Below are positions 1 to 9,118 of a DNA stretch of 34,208 nucleotides, in pieces. Numbering within the stretch: the stretch's first letter is position 1; each line of letters opens with the position of its first letter. Origin of the DNA: Gammaproteobacteria bacterium (GTDB lineage Bacteria; Pseudomonadota; Gammaproteobacteria; Steroidobacterales; PWYM01); the NCBI GenBank assembly GCA_020832005.1, contig JAFIFN010000030.1, positions 1-34,208 of the forward strand. The letters run 5' to 3'. The notes beneath the pieces were generated by a model. That model had not been told where the DNA came from, did not search any database, and was given only the letters and a program-made list of their open reading frames with translations. The position numbers and the translations under genes are program-made.

Positions 1-3000
1 TGGTGGGCGTGCTCCAGCGTCTGCGCGATGCGGGCAACTCGCTGCTGGTGGTCGAACATGATCCGCAGGTCATGCTCGCCGCTGACCGGATACTCGACCT
101 TGGCCCCGGACCAGGGGAGCAAGGCGGCGAGATCGTGTTCATGGGCACGGCGAAACAACTGCTGCGCTCGCGCGCGTCGCTGACCGGACGCTACCTGCGT
201 GGCGAACTGGCCGTGGCCGCGGCGCCTGCCGCCGACAGCCACCCGGCCGGCGACGCGGCGGCCATCGAGATTCTCGGTGCACGTGGCCACAACCTGAAAG
301 ACATCGATGTGCGCCTGCCGCTGGGGCACATGGTCTGCATCACCGGCGTCAGCGGTTCGGGCAAATCCACGCTGATGGAGGACATCTGCTATCGCGGCCT
401 GTGCAAGCACAAGGGCAAGCCGATCGACGCGCCCGGCGCCCACCGCGAAATCCGCGGTGCCGAACTCATCGATGCCGTCGTGCTGGTCGATCAAAGCCCC
501 ATCGGCAAGACCGCGCGTTCAAATCCCGCCAGTTTCGTCGGCGCCTTCACGGCCATCCGCAAGGCCTTTGCCGCCACACCGCAGGCCAGACAGCGCGATT
601 ACACCCCCGGCACCTTCAGTTTCAATTCCGGCGACGGCCGCTGCCCGGCCTGCGGTGGCACCGGTTTCGAGCATGTCGAGATGCAGTTCTTGAGCGATGT
701 CTACCTGCGCTGCCCGGACTGCGACGGCACCCGCTACCGACCCGAGATCCTCGAAGTGCGCCTGATGCTGCCGGGCAGCGATGCAAGTGCGTCGATCGCC
801 GACGTGCTGGCGATGACGGTCGCCGAGGCGCTGGCATTTTTTCACGACGATGCGGAAGTGCAGCGCAGCCTCCGGCCACTGGTCGATGTCGGCCTGGCCT
901 ACCTGAAGCTCGGCCAGCCGGTGCCCACGCTGTCCGGCGGCGAGGCCCAGCGCCTGAAGCTCGCCGGCTTTCTGGCCGGCAGCCAGGGCAAGCCGCAGGC
1001 GGCCGGTGGCACCCTGTTCCTGTTCGATGAACCGACCACAGGACTGCACTTCCAGGACATCGCCACGCTGCTCGGCGCGTTCCGCCAGCTGCTCGCCGCC
1101 GGCCACTCGCTGGCGATCATCGAACACAACCTCGATGTCATCGCCGCATCCGACTGGATCATCGACCTGGGGCCCGAAGGCGGCGAGGGCGGCGGGGCGC
1201 TGGTCGTGGCCGGCGATGCCCAGGCGGTGATCGCCTGCGCGGCCAGTCATACCGGACGCGCACTGGACGAATATCAGAGGCAACTGAATGCCGCGCGCGA
1301 AGGCCGCGCGACGATGACGCTGGCAGACACGCCGGGTCACTACGCCGCGGGCGTTAGCACCGATCCGGGGCGCATCGAGATCACCCATGCACGCGAACAC
1401 AACCTGCAGGGGGTGGACATCAGCATCCCGCGAGATGAGTTCACCGTGATCACCGGGGTTTCGGGCAGTGGCAAAAGCACCGTGGCCTTCGACATCCTGT
1501 TCGCCGAAGGCCAGCGCCGCTATCTCGAGTCCCTGAACGCCTATGCGCGCCAGTTCGTGCAGCCGGCGACGCGCCCGGATGTGGATGGCGTGGCCGGGAT
1601 CCCGCCGACCGTCGCCATCGAGCAGCGCACCAGTCGCGGCGGACGCAAGAGCACGGTGGCGACAATGACCGAGCTGTGGCATTTCCTGCGCCTGCTGTTC
1701 GTGCGCCTGGGCACGCAGTACTGCCCCGGCTGTGACATTCCCATCCAGGCCCAGACGCCAGCCTCCATCGAGGCGCGCGTGTTTACGCGCTATCGCAACC
1801 AGGAGGTCGATCTGCTCGCCCCGCAGGTGATTGCGCGCAAGGGCTATTACACCGATCTGGCCAAGTGGGCCGCGGCGCGCGGCTATGCGCAGCTGCGCGT
1901 GGATGGTGTGATGACCCCCACCGAACCCTGGCCGCGGCTTGATCGATTCCAGGAGCACGACATCGAGCTGCCGGTGGCGCGCCTGAAGATCACACCAGCC
2001 AGCCGCAAGGCCTTGCGAAGCGGCATCGAACAGGCACTTGCCCTGGGCCAGGGCAGCCTGCTGGTGGCGGCCTGCAAAGGCGGCGAGCGCGGAGAGCTGT
2101 ATTCAAGCCGCCGCGCCTGCCCGGGCTGCGGCACGAGCTTTGCGCCCCTGGATCCACGGCTGTTTTCGTACAACTCGCGCCAGGGGTGGTGCCCGAGCTG
2201 CTTCGGCACGGGCCTGGACACCGCCGGGTTCGATGCCGAGCAGACCGGCGAGGAGGCCCGATGGCAGGAAGCCGATGGCGCAGGCGTCTGTCGCAGCTGC
2301 GAGGGGCGGCGGCTGCGGCCCGAAGCACTCGCGGTGCGCTTTGCCGGGAAGAATATCGCCGAGTTCGCTGCCATGCCGGTGCGCACGGCGCGCCAGTGGT
2401 TCGAAGCTGCGAAGCTCACCGGCCGAGACGCGCAGGTGTCACGCGATGTACTCGCCGAGCTGAAATCCCGGCTGGGCTTTCTCGACGAGGTCGGGCTGGC
2501 CTACCTGAGCCTGGACCGGGCGGCGCCCACGCTTTCCGGCGGCGAGGCACAGCGCATCCGCCTGGCCGCACAGCTGGGCTCAAACCTGCGCGGCGTGTGC
2601 TACATCCTCGATGAGCCCACCATCGGCCTGCACGCGCGCGACAACCGGATGCTGCTCGACACGCTGGCCTCGCTGAAGGACAAGGGCAACACCGTGGTGG
2701 TGGTGGAGCACGACGAGGACACGATCCGGCGCGCGGGCTACATCGTGGATCTCGGGCCGGGTGCCGGCACGCGCGGCGGCCATGTCGTGATGCAGGGCAG
2801 CCTCAGCCAGCTGCTCGCCACCAAGGCGTCGCTGACCGGACGCATGCTTGCCAGCCCGCTTGCCCACCCCTTGCTCGCTACGCGTCGCCCCGCCGGGCGC
2901 GATGCACCCGCGATCCGCATCCAGGGCGCTCGGCTGCACAATCTGCGGGGTGTGAACGTGCAATTGCCGCTGCAGCGACTGGTCTGCGTCACCGGCGTCT

Positions 3001-3941
3001 CGGGCAGCGGCAAGAGCACGCTGGTGCGCGACATCGTGCGTGAGAACCTCGCACGTCAGCTGCAGGCCGGCCGCGGTCGCCGCCCGCCCCTGTTCGGCTG
3101 CACCGGGTTCGACGGCTGGCAGGGCATCGACCGCGTACTGGAGGTCGACCAGACCCCCATCGGCAAGACGCCGCGCTCCTGTCCGGCCACCTATGTCGGC
3201 TTCTGGGACGACATCCGCCGGCTGTTTGCGCAGACGCCGGAAGCACGCCTGCGAGGCTGGAACGCATCGCGGTTTTCCTTCAATACGCCCGGCGGGCGCT
3301 GCGAGGCCTGCCAGGGGCAGGGTATGCAGCGCATCGAGATGAGTTTCCTGCCCGACGTACGCGTCATCTGCGATGTCTGCGGCGGCACCCGCTTCGATGC
3401 CGAAACGCGCAGCGTCGCATGGCGCGGTGCCAGCATCGCCGAGGTGCTGGCCATGAGCGTGGACGATGCGGTGGAGTTCTTCAGCGTGCACCGCAAGATC
3501 CACCATGCCCTGCAGCTGCTGCGCGACGTGGGTCTGGGCTACCTGACGCTCGGGCAGCAAAGCCCGACACTCTCCGGCGGCGAGGCCCAGCGCATCAAGC
3601 TGGTCACCGAACTGGCGCGCGGCGAGCCCCAGGCTGCGCGGCGCAGCCAAAAGCCCGCGCACACGCTCTACGTGCTTGATGAGCCGACCATCGGGCTGCA
3701 CATGGCCGATGTCGAGAAACTGATCCGCGTGCTGCACCGCCTGGTCGATGCCGGCAACAGCGTGGTGATCATCGAGCACAATCTCGATGTCATCGCCGAA
3801 GCCGACTGGGTGATCGACATGGGCCCGGAGGGCGGCGATGGTGGCGGCCGCGTGATCGCGCGTGGTACGCCCGAGCAGCTCCTTAGCCGGCAGCGCTCAC
3901 ATACCGCCCAGGCACTCCGGGCGTTCCTGGAGCGCGACTGA
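1..3941 (+). CDS. uvrA: Tandem-duplicated UvrA-type excinuclease ABC subunit A, 5' partial
   Basis: This is a UvrA-family DNA damage recognition ATPase of nucleotide excision repair, cut by the window start; about 1312 residues are visible. The visible part opens just after a Walker B region (conserved VVEHD near residue 16). It then carries three complete ABC modules, with Walker A GVSGSGKS near residues 115, 485 and 998 and signature LSGGEAQR near 310, 844 and 1190. Paired CxxC zinc motifs lie in the first module (CPAC/CPDC) and the last (CEAC/CDVC). The middle module holds the UvrB-binding/insertion region (CPGC pairs). Ordinary UvrA is about 940 residues with two ABC modules, so the complete gene is probably two UvrAs fused head to tail, at roughly 1800 residues. 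Such long UvrAs are known in other proteobacteria. It may act beside a normal UvrA elsewhere. It converges on the stress-protein gene 18 bases away. Confidence 0.93.
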   Translation, partial: VGVLQRLRDAGNSLLVVEHDPQVMLAADRILDLGPGPGEQGGEIVFMGTAKQLLRSRASLTGRYLRGELAVAAAPAADSHPAGDAAAIEILGARGHNLKDIDVRLPLGHMVCITGVSGSGKSTLMEDICYRGLCKHKGKPIDAPGAHREIRGAELIDAVVLVDQSPIGKTARSNPASFVGAFTAIRKAFAATPQARQRDYTPGTFSFNSGDGRCPACGGTGFEHVEMQFLSDVYLRCPDCDGTRYRPEILEVRLMLPGSDASASIADVLAMTVAEALAFFHDDAEVQRSLRPLVDVGLAYLKLGQPVPTLSGGEAQRLKLAGFLAGSQGKPQAAGGTLFLFDEPTTGLHFQDIATLLGAFRQLLAAGHSLAIIEHNLDVIAASDWIIDLGPEGGEGGGALVVAGDAQAVIACAASHTGRALDEYQRQLNAAREGRATMTLADTPGHYAAGVSTDPGRIEITHAREHNLQGVDISIPRDEFTVITGVSGSGKSTVAFDILFAEGQRRYLESLNAYARQFVQPATRPDVDGVAGIPPTVAIEQRTSRGGRKSTVATMTELWHFLRLLFVRLGTQYCPGCDIPIQAQTPASIEARVFTRYRNQEVDLLAPQVIARKGYYTDLAKWAAARGYAQLRVDGVMTPTEPWPRLDRFQEHDIELPVARLKITPASRKALRSGIEQALALGQGSLLVAACKGGERGELYSSRRACPGCGTSFAPLDPRLFSYNSRQGWCPSCFGTGLDTAGFDAEQTGEEARWQEADGAGVCRSCEGRRLRPEALAVRFAGKNIAEFAAMPVRTARQWFEAAKLTGRDAQVSRDVLAELKSRLGFLDEVGLAYLSLDRAAPTLSGGEAQRIRLAAQLGSNLRGVCYILDEPTIGLHARDNRMLLDTLASLKDKGNTVVVVEHDEDTIRRAGYIVDLGPGAGTRGGHVVMQGSLSQLLATKASLTGRMLASPLAHPLLATRRPAGRDAPAIRIQGARLHNLRGVNVQLPLQRLVCVTGVSGSGKSTLVRDIVRENLARQLQAGRGRRPPLFGCTGFDGWQGIDRVLEVDQTPIGKTPRSCPATYVGFWDDIRRLFAQTPEARLRGWNASRFSFNTPGGRCEACQGQGMQRIEMSFLPDVRVICDVCGGTRFDAETRSVAWRGASIAEVLAMSVDDAVEFFSVHRKIHHALQLLRDVGLGYLTLGQQSPTLSGGEAQRIKLVTELARGEPQAARRSQKPAHTLYVLDEPTIGLHMADVEKLIRVLHRLVDAGNSVVIIEHNLDVIAEADWVIDMGPEGGDGGGRVIARGTPEQLLSRQRSHTAQALRAFLERD

Positions 3942-3959
3942 CACCGGACCGGCGCGTAA

Positions 3960-4895
3960 TCAGGCGCGCGTTACCGGCGATACAAACCCTTCGGGCTTGA
4001 GCGCCAGCACGGAACAGTCGACGCGCGAGAGGATCGCCTCGGCAGTATTGCCCATGAACACCCCCGCCAGACCCACGCGCCCGACGGTGCCCATGACCAG
4101 AAGGTCCGCATGCAGCTGCTCGGCGACTTCGGGCAGCACCTGATCGGCATCACCCTTGAGTACATGGACATGCGGGCTGCGCAGTTCCATACCATACGGG
4201 GCCAGCATCTGCTCAAGCGCCTCGAGGTGCTCCTGGCGTTCCCGGCGCGCCAGTTCGCGCAACTGGGTCTTGCTGATGCCGGCAATACCGCCACGCAGCA
4301 GATCCTCACCGACGATGCTCCAGGCATGCGCCACATCCAGCGTGCCATCGGTGAGCTGCCGCATCAGTGCGGCGAACGCCATGATCTGCGGATTCAGCGA
4401 GTCACGCACGGCATCCTCGGGGTCCGGGTCCACTGCGGCCAGGACCCGGCGCAGCTGCCCGCCGCCGGGCTTGAGCAGCAGCAACGGACACGGACATTTG
4501 CGCAGCAGGCTCATGTCCGTGCTGCCGAAGATCCCGGGGCTGCCACGCCGCTCAGCACTTTTGACCAGCAGATCGCAGCGATCGGTCAGGACACTGCGGA
4601 TCACCTCGACGAACGGCACGCCCGAACGCACGTCGATGCTGTGCGCAATCTCCTGCTCAGCCAGCCCGGCGCACAAGGTCTCGAGCTGTTCACGCCGCGC
4701 ATCGGCCAGCAGCTTGCGGAAGCTTCGCCCACCCAGACGCGCCAGCCGGCGGGGCGGCTCACGTACGACATCGATGATCTTCAACCGGGCACCACTGACC
4801 TGCGCCAGCGCTGCGGCCTGGGTCAGGGCGGCCGCGGCCCTGCGACCGCTGCCGTCGAGGTACACCAGAATTCGTCTGAGTTTCACTGCGGCCAT
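3960..4895 (-). CDS. Tandem universal stress protein (UspE-like)
   Basis: A cytoplasmic protein of about 311 aa made of two Usp domains in tandem, as in UspE. The second domain keeps the nucleotide-binding pattern G-2x-G-9x-G(S/T), seen as GTVG followed by GNT near residues 269-283. The first domain is more diverged. Usp proteins bind ATP or other ligands and support survival under starvation or stress; the ligand here is unknown. The ATG at 4895 is preferred because GGGAG lies 8 bases upstream. In-frame GTG codons at 4904 and 4886 are alternatives, and the second would sit 9 bases after a GGAGGAG. The gene is divergent from the SDR gene and converges on uvrA. Confidence 0.88.
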   Translation of the reverse strand: MAAVKLRRILVYLDGSGRRAAAALTQAAALAQVSGARLKIIDVVREPPRRLARLGGRSFRKLLADARREQLETLCAGLAEQEIAHSIDVRSGVPFVEVIRSVLTDRCDLLVKSAERRGSPGIFGSTDMSLLRKCPCPLLLLKPGGGQLRRVLAAVDPDPEDAVRDSLNPQIMAFAALMRQLTDGTLDVAHAWSIVGEDLLRGGIAGISKTQLRELARRERQEHLEALEQMLAPYGMELRSPHVHVLKGDADQVLPEVAEQLHADLLVMGTVGRVGLAGVFMGNTAEAILSRVDCSVLALKPEGFVSPVTRA

Positions 4896-5004
4896 CTCCT
4901 CCACTCCCGGAGCTGTCGATTCACATTCAGCGTGCTGTCACTGCCACGCGTGCTCGCGCATCACTCTACAGCGTTGCACGCGTGGTGTTGAGAGTCGACG
5001 GGGC

Positions 5005-5010
5005 TATACT
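5005..5010 (+). promoter_or_regulatory. Candidate -10 box (TATACT) of the SDR gene
   Basis: TATACT lies 7 bases before the ATG at 5018, in the 122-base divergent gap. No good -35 hexamer is seen at 16-18 bases. If it is used, transcription would begin at or next to the start codon and give an essentially leaderless mRNA, which would fit the missing ribosome binding site. Confidence 0.35.
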
Positions 5011-5017
5011 CGCGCGC

Positions 5018-5812
5018 ATGGACTGGTCGCAGCGCACGGTGCTGATCACGGGAGCCTCCTCGGGCATTGGCCGGGCGCTGGCGCTGGAGCTCGACCGGCG
5101 TGGCGCACACCTGGTGCTGGCGGCACGCAGGCGCGAGGCCCTGGAGGCCGTACGAGATTCATGCATGGCGCCTGAGCGTCACCAGGTGCTGGTGCTGGAT
5201 GTCGAGGATGCCGCCGCGCTGCCGGGCAAGGCTGCCGAGGCCGAACGCCTGGCAGGGCCCATCGATATCCTGGTGAACAATGCCGGCATCAGCCTGCGCG
5301 GTCTGATCGTGGAGACCGACATCGCCGTCGACCGGCGCATCATGGAGGTCAACTACTTTGGCGCCGTCGCCCTGACCAAGGCCCTGCTGCCCGGAATGAT
5401 CGCCCGTGGCGATGGCCATATCGTCGTGGTCAGCAGCATCGTCGGCCATATCAGCACACCGATGCGCTCAGCCTATGCCGCCTCAAAACACGCCGTCCAC
5501 GGTTTCTTCGATGCCCTGCGCGCCGAGGTGCACGACAAGGGGGTGCGCGTGACCCTGGTCCTGCCGGGCTATGTGGCCACGGACATCTCTTTGCACGCAC
5601 TGGGTCCCGATGGCAATCCCACCGGACAGATGGATACCAACCAGGCGGGCGGCATGGCCCCCGGATTGTGCGCGCGGCGCATGGCCGATGCCATCGAGCG
5701 AGGCCGGGCCGAGGTGATCATCTCCGGACCCTATGAACGCTTCGGCCGCTGGCTGGGACGCCATCTGCCGGCCCTGTTTCGCATCATCGTGCGGCGCGAG
5801 CGTCCGAAATGA
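5018..5812 (+). CDS. Short-chain dehydrogenase/reductase (SDR)
   Basis: A classical SDR oxidoreductase of 264 aa. The Rossmann glycine motif TGASSGIG is at residues 11-18, which indicates NAD(P)H binding. NNAG is at 87-90 and the catalytic set is Asn112, Ser140, Tyr153 and Lys157 (SS...YAASK). The C-terminus is basic (RRERPK) and follows an amphipathic hydrophobic stretch, which may touch the membrane; related DHRS7-like SDRs do so. The substrate cannot be told. The ATG at 5018 is chosen because the fold starts immediately after it. A GTG at 4982 would add 12 residues outside the domain. No Shine-Dalgarno sequence precedes the ATG; a TATACT box ends 7 bases before it. A terminator hairpin follows the stop codon. 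Confidence 0.9.
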   Translation: MDWSQRTVLITGASSGIGRALALELDRRGAHLVLAARRREALEAVRDSCMAPERHQVLVLDVEDAAALPGKAAEAERLAGPIDILVNNAGISLRGLIVETDIAVDRRIMEVNYFGAVALTKALLPGMIARGDGHIVVVSSIVGHISTPMRSAYAASKHAVHGFFDALRAEVHDKGVRVTLVLPGYVATDISLHALGPDGNPTGQMDTNQAGGMAPGLCARRMADAIERGRAEVIISGPYERFGRWLGRHLPALFRIIVRRERPK

Positions 5813-5825
5813 GCCGCCCACGAAA

Positions 5826-5861
5826 AAGGCCCGGACAGCCATCTGTGGATATCCGGGCCTT
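5826..5861. terminator. Bidirectional intrinsic terminator
   Basis: A perfect 10-bp stem (AAGGCCCGGA / TCCGGGCCTT) closes a 16-base loop, 14 bases after the SDR stop. On the minus strand the stem runs into five T residues, so it is a good rho-independent terminator for the small gene 5908-6189. On the plus strand it ends CCTTGCTTG, weaker but usable for the SDR gene. Confidence 0.8.
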
Positions 5862-5907
5862 GCTTGTATGGGCGAGCGGGTGAGCGAACCCGATTCGCCA
5901 GGCCTGC

Positions 5908-6189
5908 TTAGTTGCTGCGGCGGCTGCGGGTCAACTGCACACGGCCCTTGCGCGGGAAGCGGCGCTCGTTGAGACCGCGCACGATTTCTTCTGCAGCGCG
6001 CGTGACCTCCTTCATCGAGCCCTGGCGATAGCCGGTGATCGTGGCCGTGCCACGGGCAAGTTCGTAGCGATGCCAGGTGCCACCATTGGCGCCCTCGGGC
6101 GGCGTGCTCTTGGTCACGGAGGTGAGTCGGTAATCGGCACTGGCGGGGGAAGGAGATTTGCGTACGGCGTCGGCGGGTGCTGCACTCAT
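5908..6189 (-). CDS. Small basic hypothetical protein
   Basis: A 93-aa protein that I do not recognise. It has no signal peptide or membrane segment. Residues about 35-80 look like a small folded domain rich in Thr, Gly and charged residues (GTWHRYELARG, then EEIVRGLNERR). The ends are low-complexity and the C-terminus is strongly basic (RKGR, RSRRSN). It is likely real because it sits alone, has ATG start context with AGGA about 12 bases upstream, and ends 46 bases before a stem-loop with a T-tract on its own strand. The overlapping frames are poorer. It may be a nucleic-acid-associated or stress protein, but that rests only on its charge. Confidence 0.6.
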   Translation of the reverse strand: MSAAPADAVRKSPSPASADYRLTSVTKSTPPEGANGGTWHRYELARGTATITGYRQGSMKEVTRAAEEIVRGLNERRFPRKGRVQLTRSRRSN

Positions 6190-6339
6190 GTAGGTCTCGT
6201 CCTCGGTGGCTTGCTTGACAGTATGCGGCCGGGTCGTTGACTGACGACAAAACCTGACTGAAGGTCACGATGGAGTGTGACCCGGTCTGCCGGCAGAAGC
6301 GGTGTCCAGAACTCGCGCCAAGCGAGTTCATGGCAGGAT

Positions 6340-6366
6340 TTGGCCGTCTCAGCGCGTTACTATACA
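6340..6366 (+). promoter_or_regulatory. Candidate promoter of the K+ channel gene
   Basis: A TATACA -10 box at 6361-6366 follows TTGGCC at 6340-6345 with a short 15-base spacer. Predicted initiation near 6373 would place the 5' end of the mRNA in the left arm of the inverted repeat described next. The match is moderate. Confidence 0.3.
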
Positions 6367-6370
6367 CGAT

Positions 6371-6422
6371 TTGTGCCATATCAGCCAGCGTAGCGGTCGT
6401 TGACCGCTGTGTCGTGGCACAA
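6371..6422 (+). repeat. Nested inverted repeats in the K+ channel leader
   Basis: An outer perfect 8-bp inverted repeat, TTGTGCCA (6371-6378) and TGGCACAA (6415-6422), encloses an inner perfect 7-bp one, AGCGGTC-GTT-GACCGCT (6392-6408). It ends 8 bases before the ATG at 6431, where a ribosome binding site would normally be. It could be an RNA hairpin controlling translation or a double protein-binding site in DNA. Confidence 0.55.
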
Positions 6423-6430
6423 TCCGTGCC

Positions 6431-7219
6431 ATGGAGCCGGTAGAAGATACGCCCGCCCGGGCCACGCTGCGGGCGCGCGCCTGGGTACATCTGGAATCTC
6501 CCTCGGGCGCGCAGCGCGGCATCTCGCGGTTCAACCGCGTGGTCATCTGGATGATCCTCGCAAGCTCGGTCATGGTCATCCTGGAGACCGAGAAGACCCT
6601 GGTGGCGAGCCTGCCACTGGTGTTTCTGGCTGGCGAAATCATCTTCGCCACCATGTTCACGTTCGAATACCTGCTGCGCACCTGGGCGGCCGGCGAGCAC
6701 CCGCAGGGTCGCTGGCACTACCTGACCCGGCCGTCGTCACTGTTCGACCTTCTGGCCCTGGCCAGCTTCTACGCACCGTTCCTGCCAGTCTCCGGTGCCC
6801 TGCTGCGACTGATCCGCCTGGCGCGTATCCTGCGCCTGGCAAGGCTGGGGCAGTTTTCCGTGGCGCTGCAGAACCTGACCTTCGCACTGTCGGCGCGGCG
6901 TTTCGAACTCATGCTCAGCCTGGTCATCGCCTTCACGCTGATGCTGTTTTCCTCGACGCTGCTCTACCTCGTCGAGGGCCGTGCCCAGCCCGACGCCTTC
7001 GGCAGCATTCCGCGGGCACTGTGGTGGAGTGTCGCGACGCTGACCACCGTGGGCTACGGCGATGTCATCCCGGGCTCCGGCCTTGGGAAAATGCTGGCGG
7101 GACTGACCGCACTCTCGGGCATCGGCGTCATCGCCATGCCGGCCGGCATCGTCGCCTCAGCGTTGACCGAGGTGCTGCGCAGCCGCCGCCTCCAGAGCGG
7201 TGAGGACACCCGGGACTGA
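6431..7219 (+). CDS. Voltage-gated-type potassium channel (six-TM ion transporter)
   Basis: An inner-membrane K+ channel subunit of 262 aa that probably works as a tetramer. It has the Kv layout. Helices S1-S3 span about residues 36-115. An arginine-rich S4 voltage sensor follows at about 124-139, with regularly spaced Arg (LLRLIRLARILRLARL). S5 is at about 158-181, a pore loop carries the selectivity filter TVGYGD at 206-211, and S6 is at about 222-248. There is no RCK or cyclic-nucleotide-binding domain; the C-terminus ends shortly after S6. No Shine-Dalgarno is visible before the only reasonable ATG, and the leader holds nested inverted repeats. It converges on the VOC gene across 34 bases. 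The family and K+ selectivity are well supported; gating is inferred. Confidence 0.92.
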   Translation: MEPVEDTPARATLRARAWVHLESPSGAQRGISRFNRVVIWMILASSVMVILETEKTLVASLPLVFLAGEIIFATMFTFEYLLRTWAAGEHPQGRWHYLTRPSSLFDLLALASFYAPFLPVSGALLRLIRLARILRLARLGQFSVALQNLTFALSARRFELMLSLVIAFTLMLFSSTLLYLVEGRAQPDAFGSIPRALWWSVATLTTVGYGDVIPGSGLGKMLAGLTALSGIGVIAMPAGIVASALTEVLRSRRLQSGEDTRD

Positions 7220-7253
7220 TCTGACGCGGTCGTCACCGGCGAGCCGGCGGCGT

Positions 7254-8345
7254 TCAGAGCTGTTGAAAGAACTCCAGCCAGGCACCATCCGGGGAGGTCA
7301 CCACGAAGGCTTCAACTTCGCCATAGGGCGCCATGACCAGGCGCGTACGCGGACGCGTGAACACCACGCCACGCTGCTCGAGTTGCGCCGCGTAGGCAGC
7401 CAGGTCAGGCACATGGATCCGGTACATCAGGATGCCGAGGTTCGGTGGTTTCGCGCGCGCCGCGTAGTCGCGGCCGGTGATGCCGTCGAAATGGAAAATC
7501 TCCACGGTGCCGCCGTCGGCGTCATCCGAGATGGCAAAGCTCGCGGCACGCTCCGAGACCCGCTGTTCGGTGATCAGGTTGTTGGGCACGCCCATGTTGT
7601 TGGCACCGTCCTCGGGCCAGGTGGGCGAGGCCTCCCAGCGCTGCACCCAGCCCAGGTCCTCGATGAAGAAGCGCTGCGCCGCCTCGAAGTCACGCACGAT
7701 CTGCGTGGCATTGAACACATGGCTCATGGCACCGAAGCCCGGCAGATCATCGTAATTGCCATCCACCCGGTGCAGCAGGTTGATGACGACATCGTCATGC
7801 CCGCGCAGCAGCGCGCCACCATAACGACGGCCGAAGAGCGTGTAATAGGTGGGGTCGGCGAAGCCTTGGAACCCGTGGTCGCGCAGATGCTCGAACACAC
7901 CCTCCAGGTCACGCACCAGCGCATTGATGTTGAAGATCCCGCCGGTGTCGAACGCTCGGGCACTTGAGCGGATGCGCTGCTGTGGCACATCATGAAAATG
8001 CACGAAGCGCACGAAGCCCAGGTCCGTCCCGGGCACGCCCATCAGCACCTCGTCGATGACAACCTCGTCTACCAGCCCCCAGTGCCGGGCAAGGCCGTCC
8101 CCGCTGGCGGTATGCCGGGCCAATACCTGCCACTGCGCCACCTCTTCATACAGTGCGACGGTTCGCTGCGGAAACTTCACGCTGACGATCATCTCCTGCA
8201 CGCCCGCGCGGCCCTGCAGGGGGATGACAGGCTCGCCGGCCAAGGCGGGGGCCAGCCCGGACAACGACAATACGCAAACCGCCGCGACCAGGCGTCCGGC
8301 CAGCGCACGAGCCTGCGCGGTGCTGAATATGAGTGCTTCGATCAT
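7254..8345 (-). CDS. Exported double-domain VOC (glyoxalase-fold) protein
   Basis: A 363-aa protein with a signal peptide (hydrophobic core about 17-32, likely cleavage after ALA at 36), so it is probably periplasmic. Two vicinal-oxygen-chelate halves follow, at about residues 45-200 and 205-363. The second ends with the typical VOC strand pattern (SPDGAWLEFF). VOC proteins include glyoxalases, ring-cleavage dioxygenases and resistance proteins. Most are cytoplasmic, so export is unusual, and the metal ligands cannot be assigned by eye. The ATG at 8345 was chosen because the signal peptide begins there; the frame stays open far upstream but runs antisense to the rhomboid gene. The gene is divergent from the rhomboid gene, 60 bases away. 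Confidence 0.8.
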   Translation of the reverse strand: MIEALIFSTAQARALAGRLVAAVCVLSLSGLAPALAGEPVIPLQGRAGVQEMIVSVKFPQRTVALYEEVAQWQVLARHTASGDGLARHWGLVDEVVIDEVLMGVPGTDLGFVRFVHFHDVPQQRIRSSARAFDTGGIFNINALVRDLEGVFEHLRDHGFQGFADPTYYTLFGRRYGGALLRGHDDVVINLLHRVDGNYDDLPGFGAMSHVFNATQIVRDFEAAQRFFIEDLGWVQRWEASPTWPEDGANNMGVPNNLITEQRVSERAASFAISDDADGGTVEIFHFDGITGRDYAARAKPPNLGILMYRIHVPDLAAYAAQLEQRGVVFTRPRTRLVMAPYGEVEAFVVTSPDGAWLEFFQQL

Positions 8346-8405
8346 GCGACAATATTCCCCGGATGCCCGCCCCCCCGCGGCACCTGCCGCACTGTCAGCC
8401 AAGGG

Positions 8406-9026
8406 ATGAGCGCTTTGTTCAGCAGCAATCGTAACGCACCCGTCACCTTCGGGATCATCGCGATCACCATCGTGGTGTTCGCCGGATGGTACCTGCTGCC
8501 TGCACAGTTCATGGTCGAGAACTTCCTCGTCAGTCGCGCCCACCTGGCAGACGGCCGCTACTGGGTGCTGATCACCTCGGTGTTCTCCCATTACCTGCCG
8601 ATTCACATCATGATCAACATGTTCGTGCTGTGGAGCTTCGGCAGCGTGCTTGAGCAGCTGCTGGGGTTCGGACGCTTTCTGCGTTTCTATCTGGTCGCCG
8701 GCATCATTGCCAGTCTCGCCCATGTGCTCACGTCCACGTGGCTGCTGGGCCGCCCGCCGGACAGCGCCGCGCTGGGCGCCTCCGGCGCCGTCGCGGGGCT
8801 TCTGCTGTTGTTCTCGCTGACCTTCCCGAAGCACCGCATCCTGATTTTCGGCGTGCTTCCGGCGCCCGCACTGGTCGCTGCGCTGGCCTTCATCGCCATC
8901 GATATCTGGGGCCTGTTCGCACAGGCCGACGGTGGCGGCCTGCCTATCGGCCATGGCGCGCACCTGGGCGGTGCGCTGGCCGGTATTGTCTATTACTTCA
9001 TGCTCAGACGCCGCCCACCGCAATGA
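8406..9026 (+). CDS. Rhomboid family intramembrane serine protease
   Basis: A polytopic inner-membrane protease of 206 aa that cleaves transmembrane substrates. The catalytic dyad is visible: Ser126 in GASG (124-127) and His186 in AHLGG. The TM2 signature is present as HIMINMFVLWSFGSVLE (about 67-83), the counterpart of the HxxxN region of GlpG. About six membrane segments cover residues 13-200, and there is no large soluble N-terminal domain. AAGGG directly abuts the ATG at 8406, which is too close for an ideal ribosome site. A TTG four codons later would have the ideal 9-base spacing, so the start is uncertain by a few residues. Its substrates cannot be told. Confidence 0.92.
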   Translation: MSALFSSNRNAPVTFGIIAITIVVFAGWYLLPAQFMVENFLVSRAHLADGRYWVLITSVFSHYLPIHIMINMFVLWSFGSVLEQLLGFGRFLRFYLVAGIIASLAHVLTSTWLLGRPPDSAALGASGAVAGLLLLFSLTFPKHRILIFGVLPAPALVAALAFIAIDIWGLFAQADGGGLPIGHGAHLGGALAGIVYYFMLRRRPPQ

Positions 9027-9061
9027 CCACGGTGCGGTACATGGGACCGTCACAGCGCGCA

Positions 9062-9070
9062 TGTTAAAAT
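9062..9070 (+). promoter_or_regulatory. Extended -10 promoter of the desaturase gene
   Basis: TGTTAAAAT is an extended -10 element (TGn plus TAAAAT) 48 bases before the ATG at 9119. No clear -35 is seen, as is common for extended -10 promoters. Start of transcription is expected near 9077. Confidence 0.5.
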
Positions 9071-9118
9071 GCCGCGTTGTATAGAACAAACGGAAACAGC
9101 CCGGAGTCTGAAACCAGC

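Noticed and set aside
519-1958. Long antisense open frame (479 codons) over uvrA
   Set aside because: It is the mirror of a high-GC coding frame. Its translation is low-complexity, rich in Arg, His and Gly, and has no domain, while the plus strand gives a full UvrA.
8346-9089. N-terminal extension of the VOC gene (total 611 codons)
   Set aside because: The extra 248 codons are antisense to the rhomboid gene and look like non-coding shadow. The signal peptide begins at the ATG at 8345.
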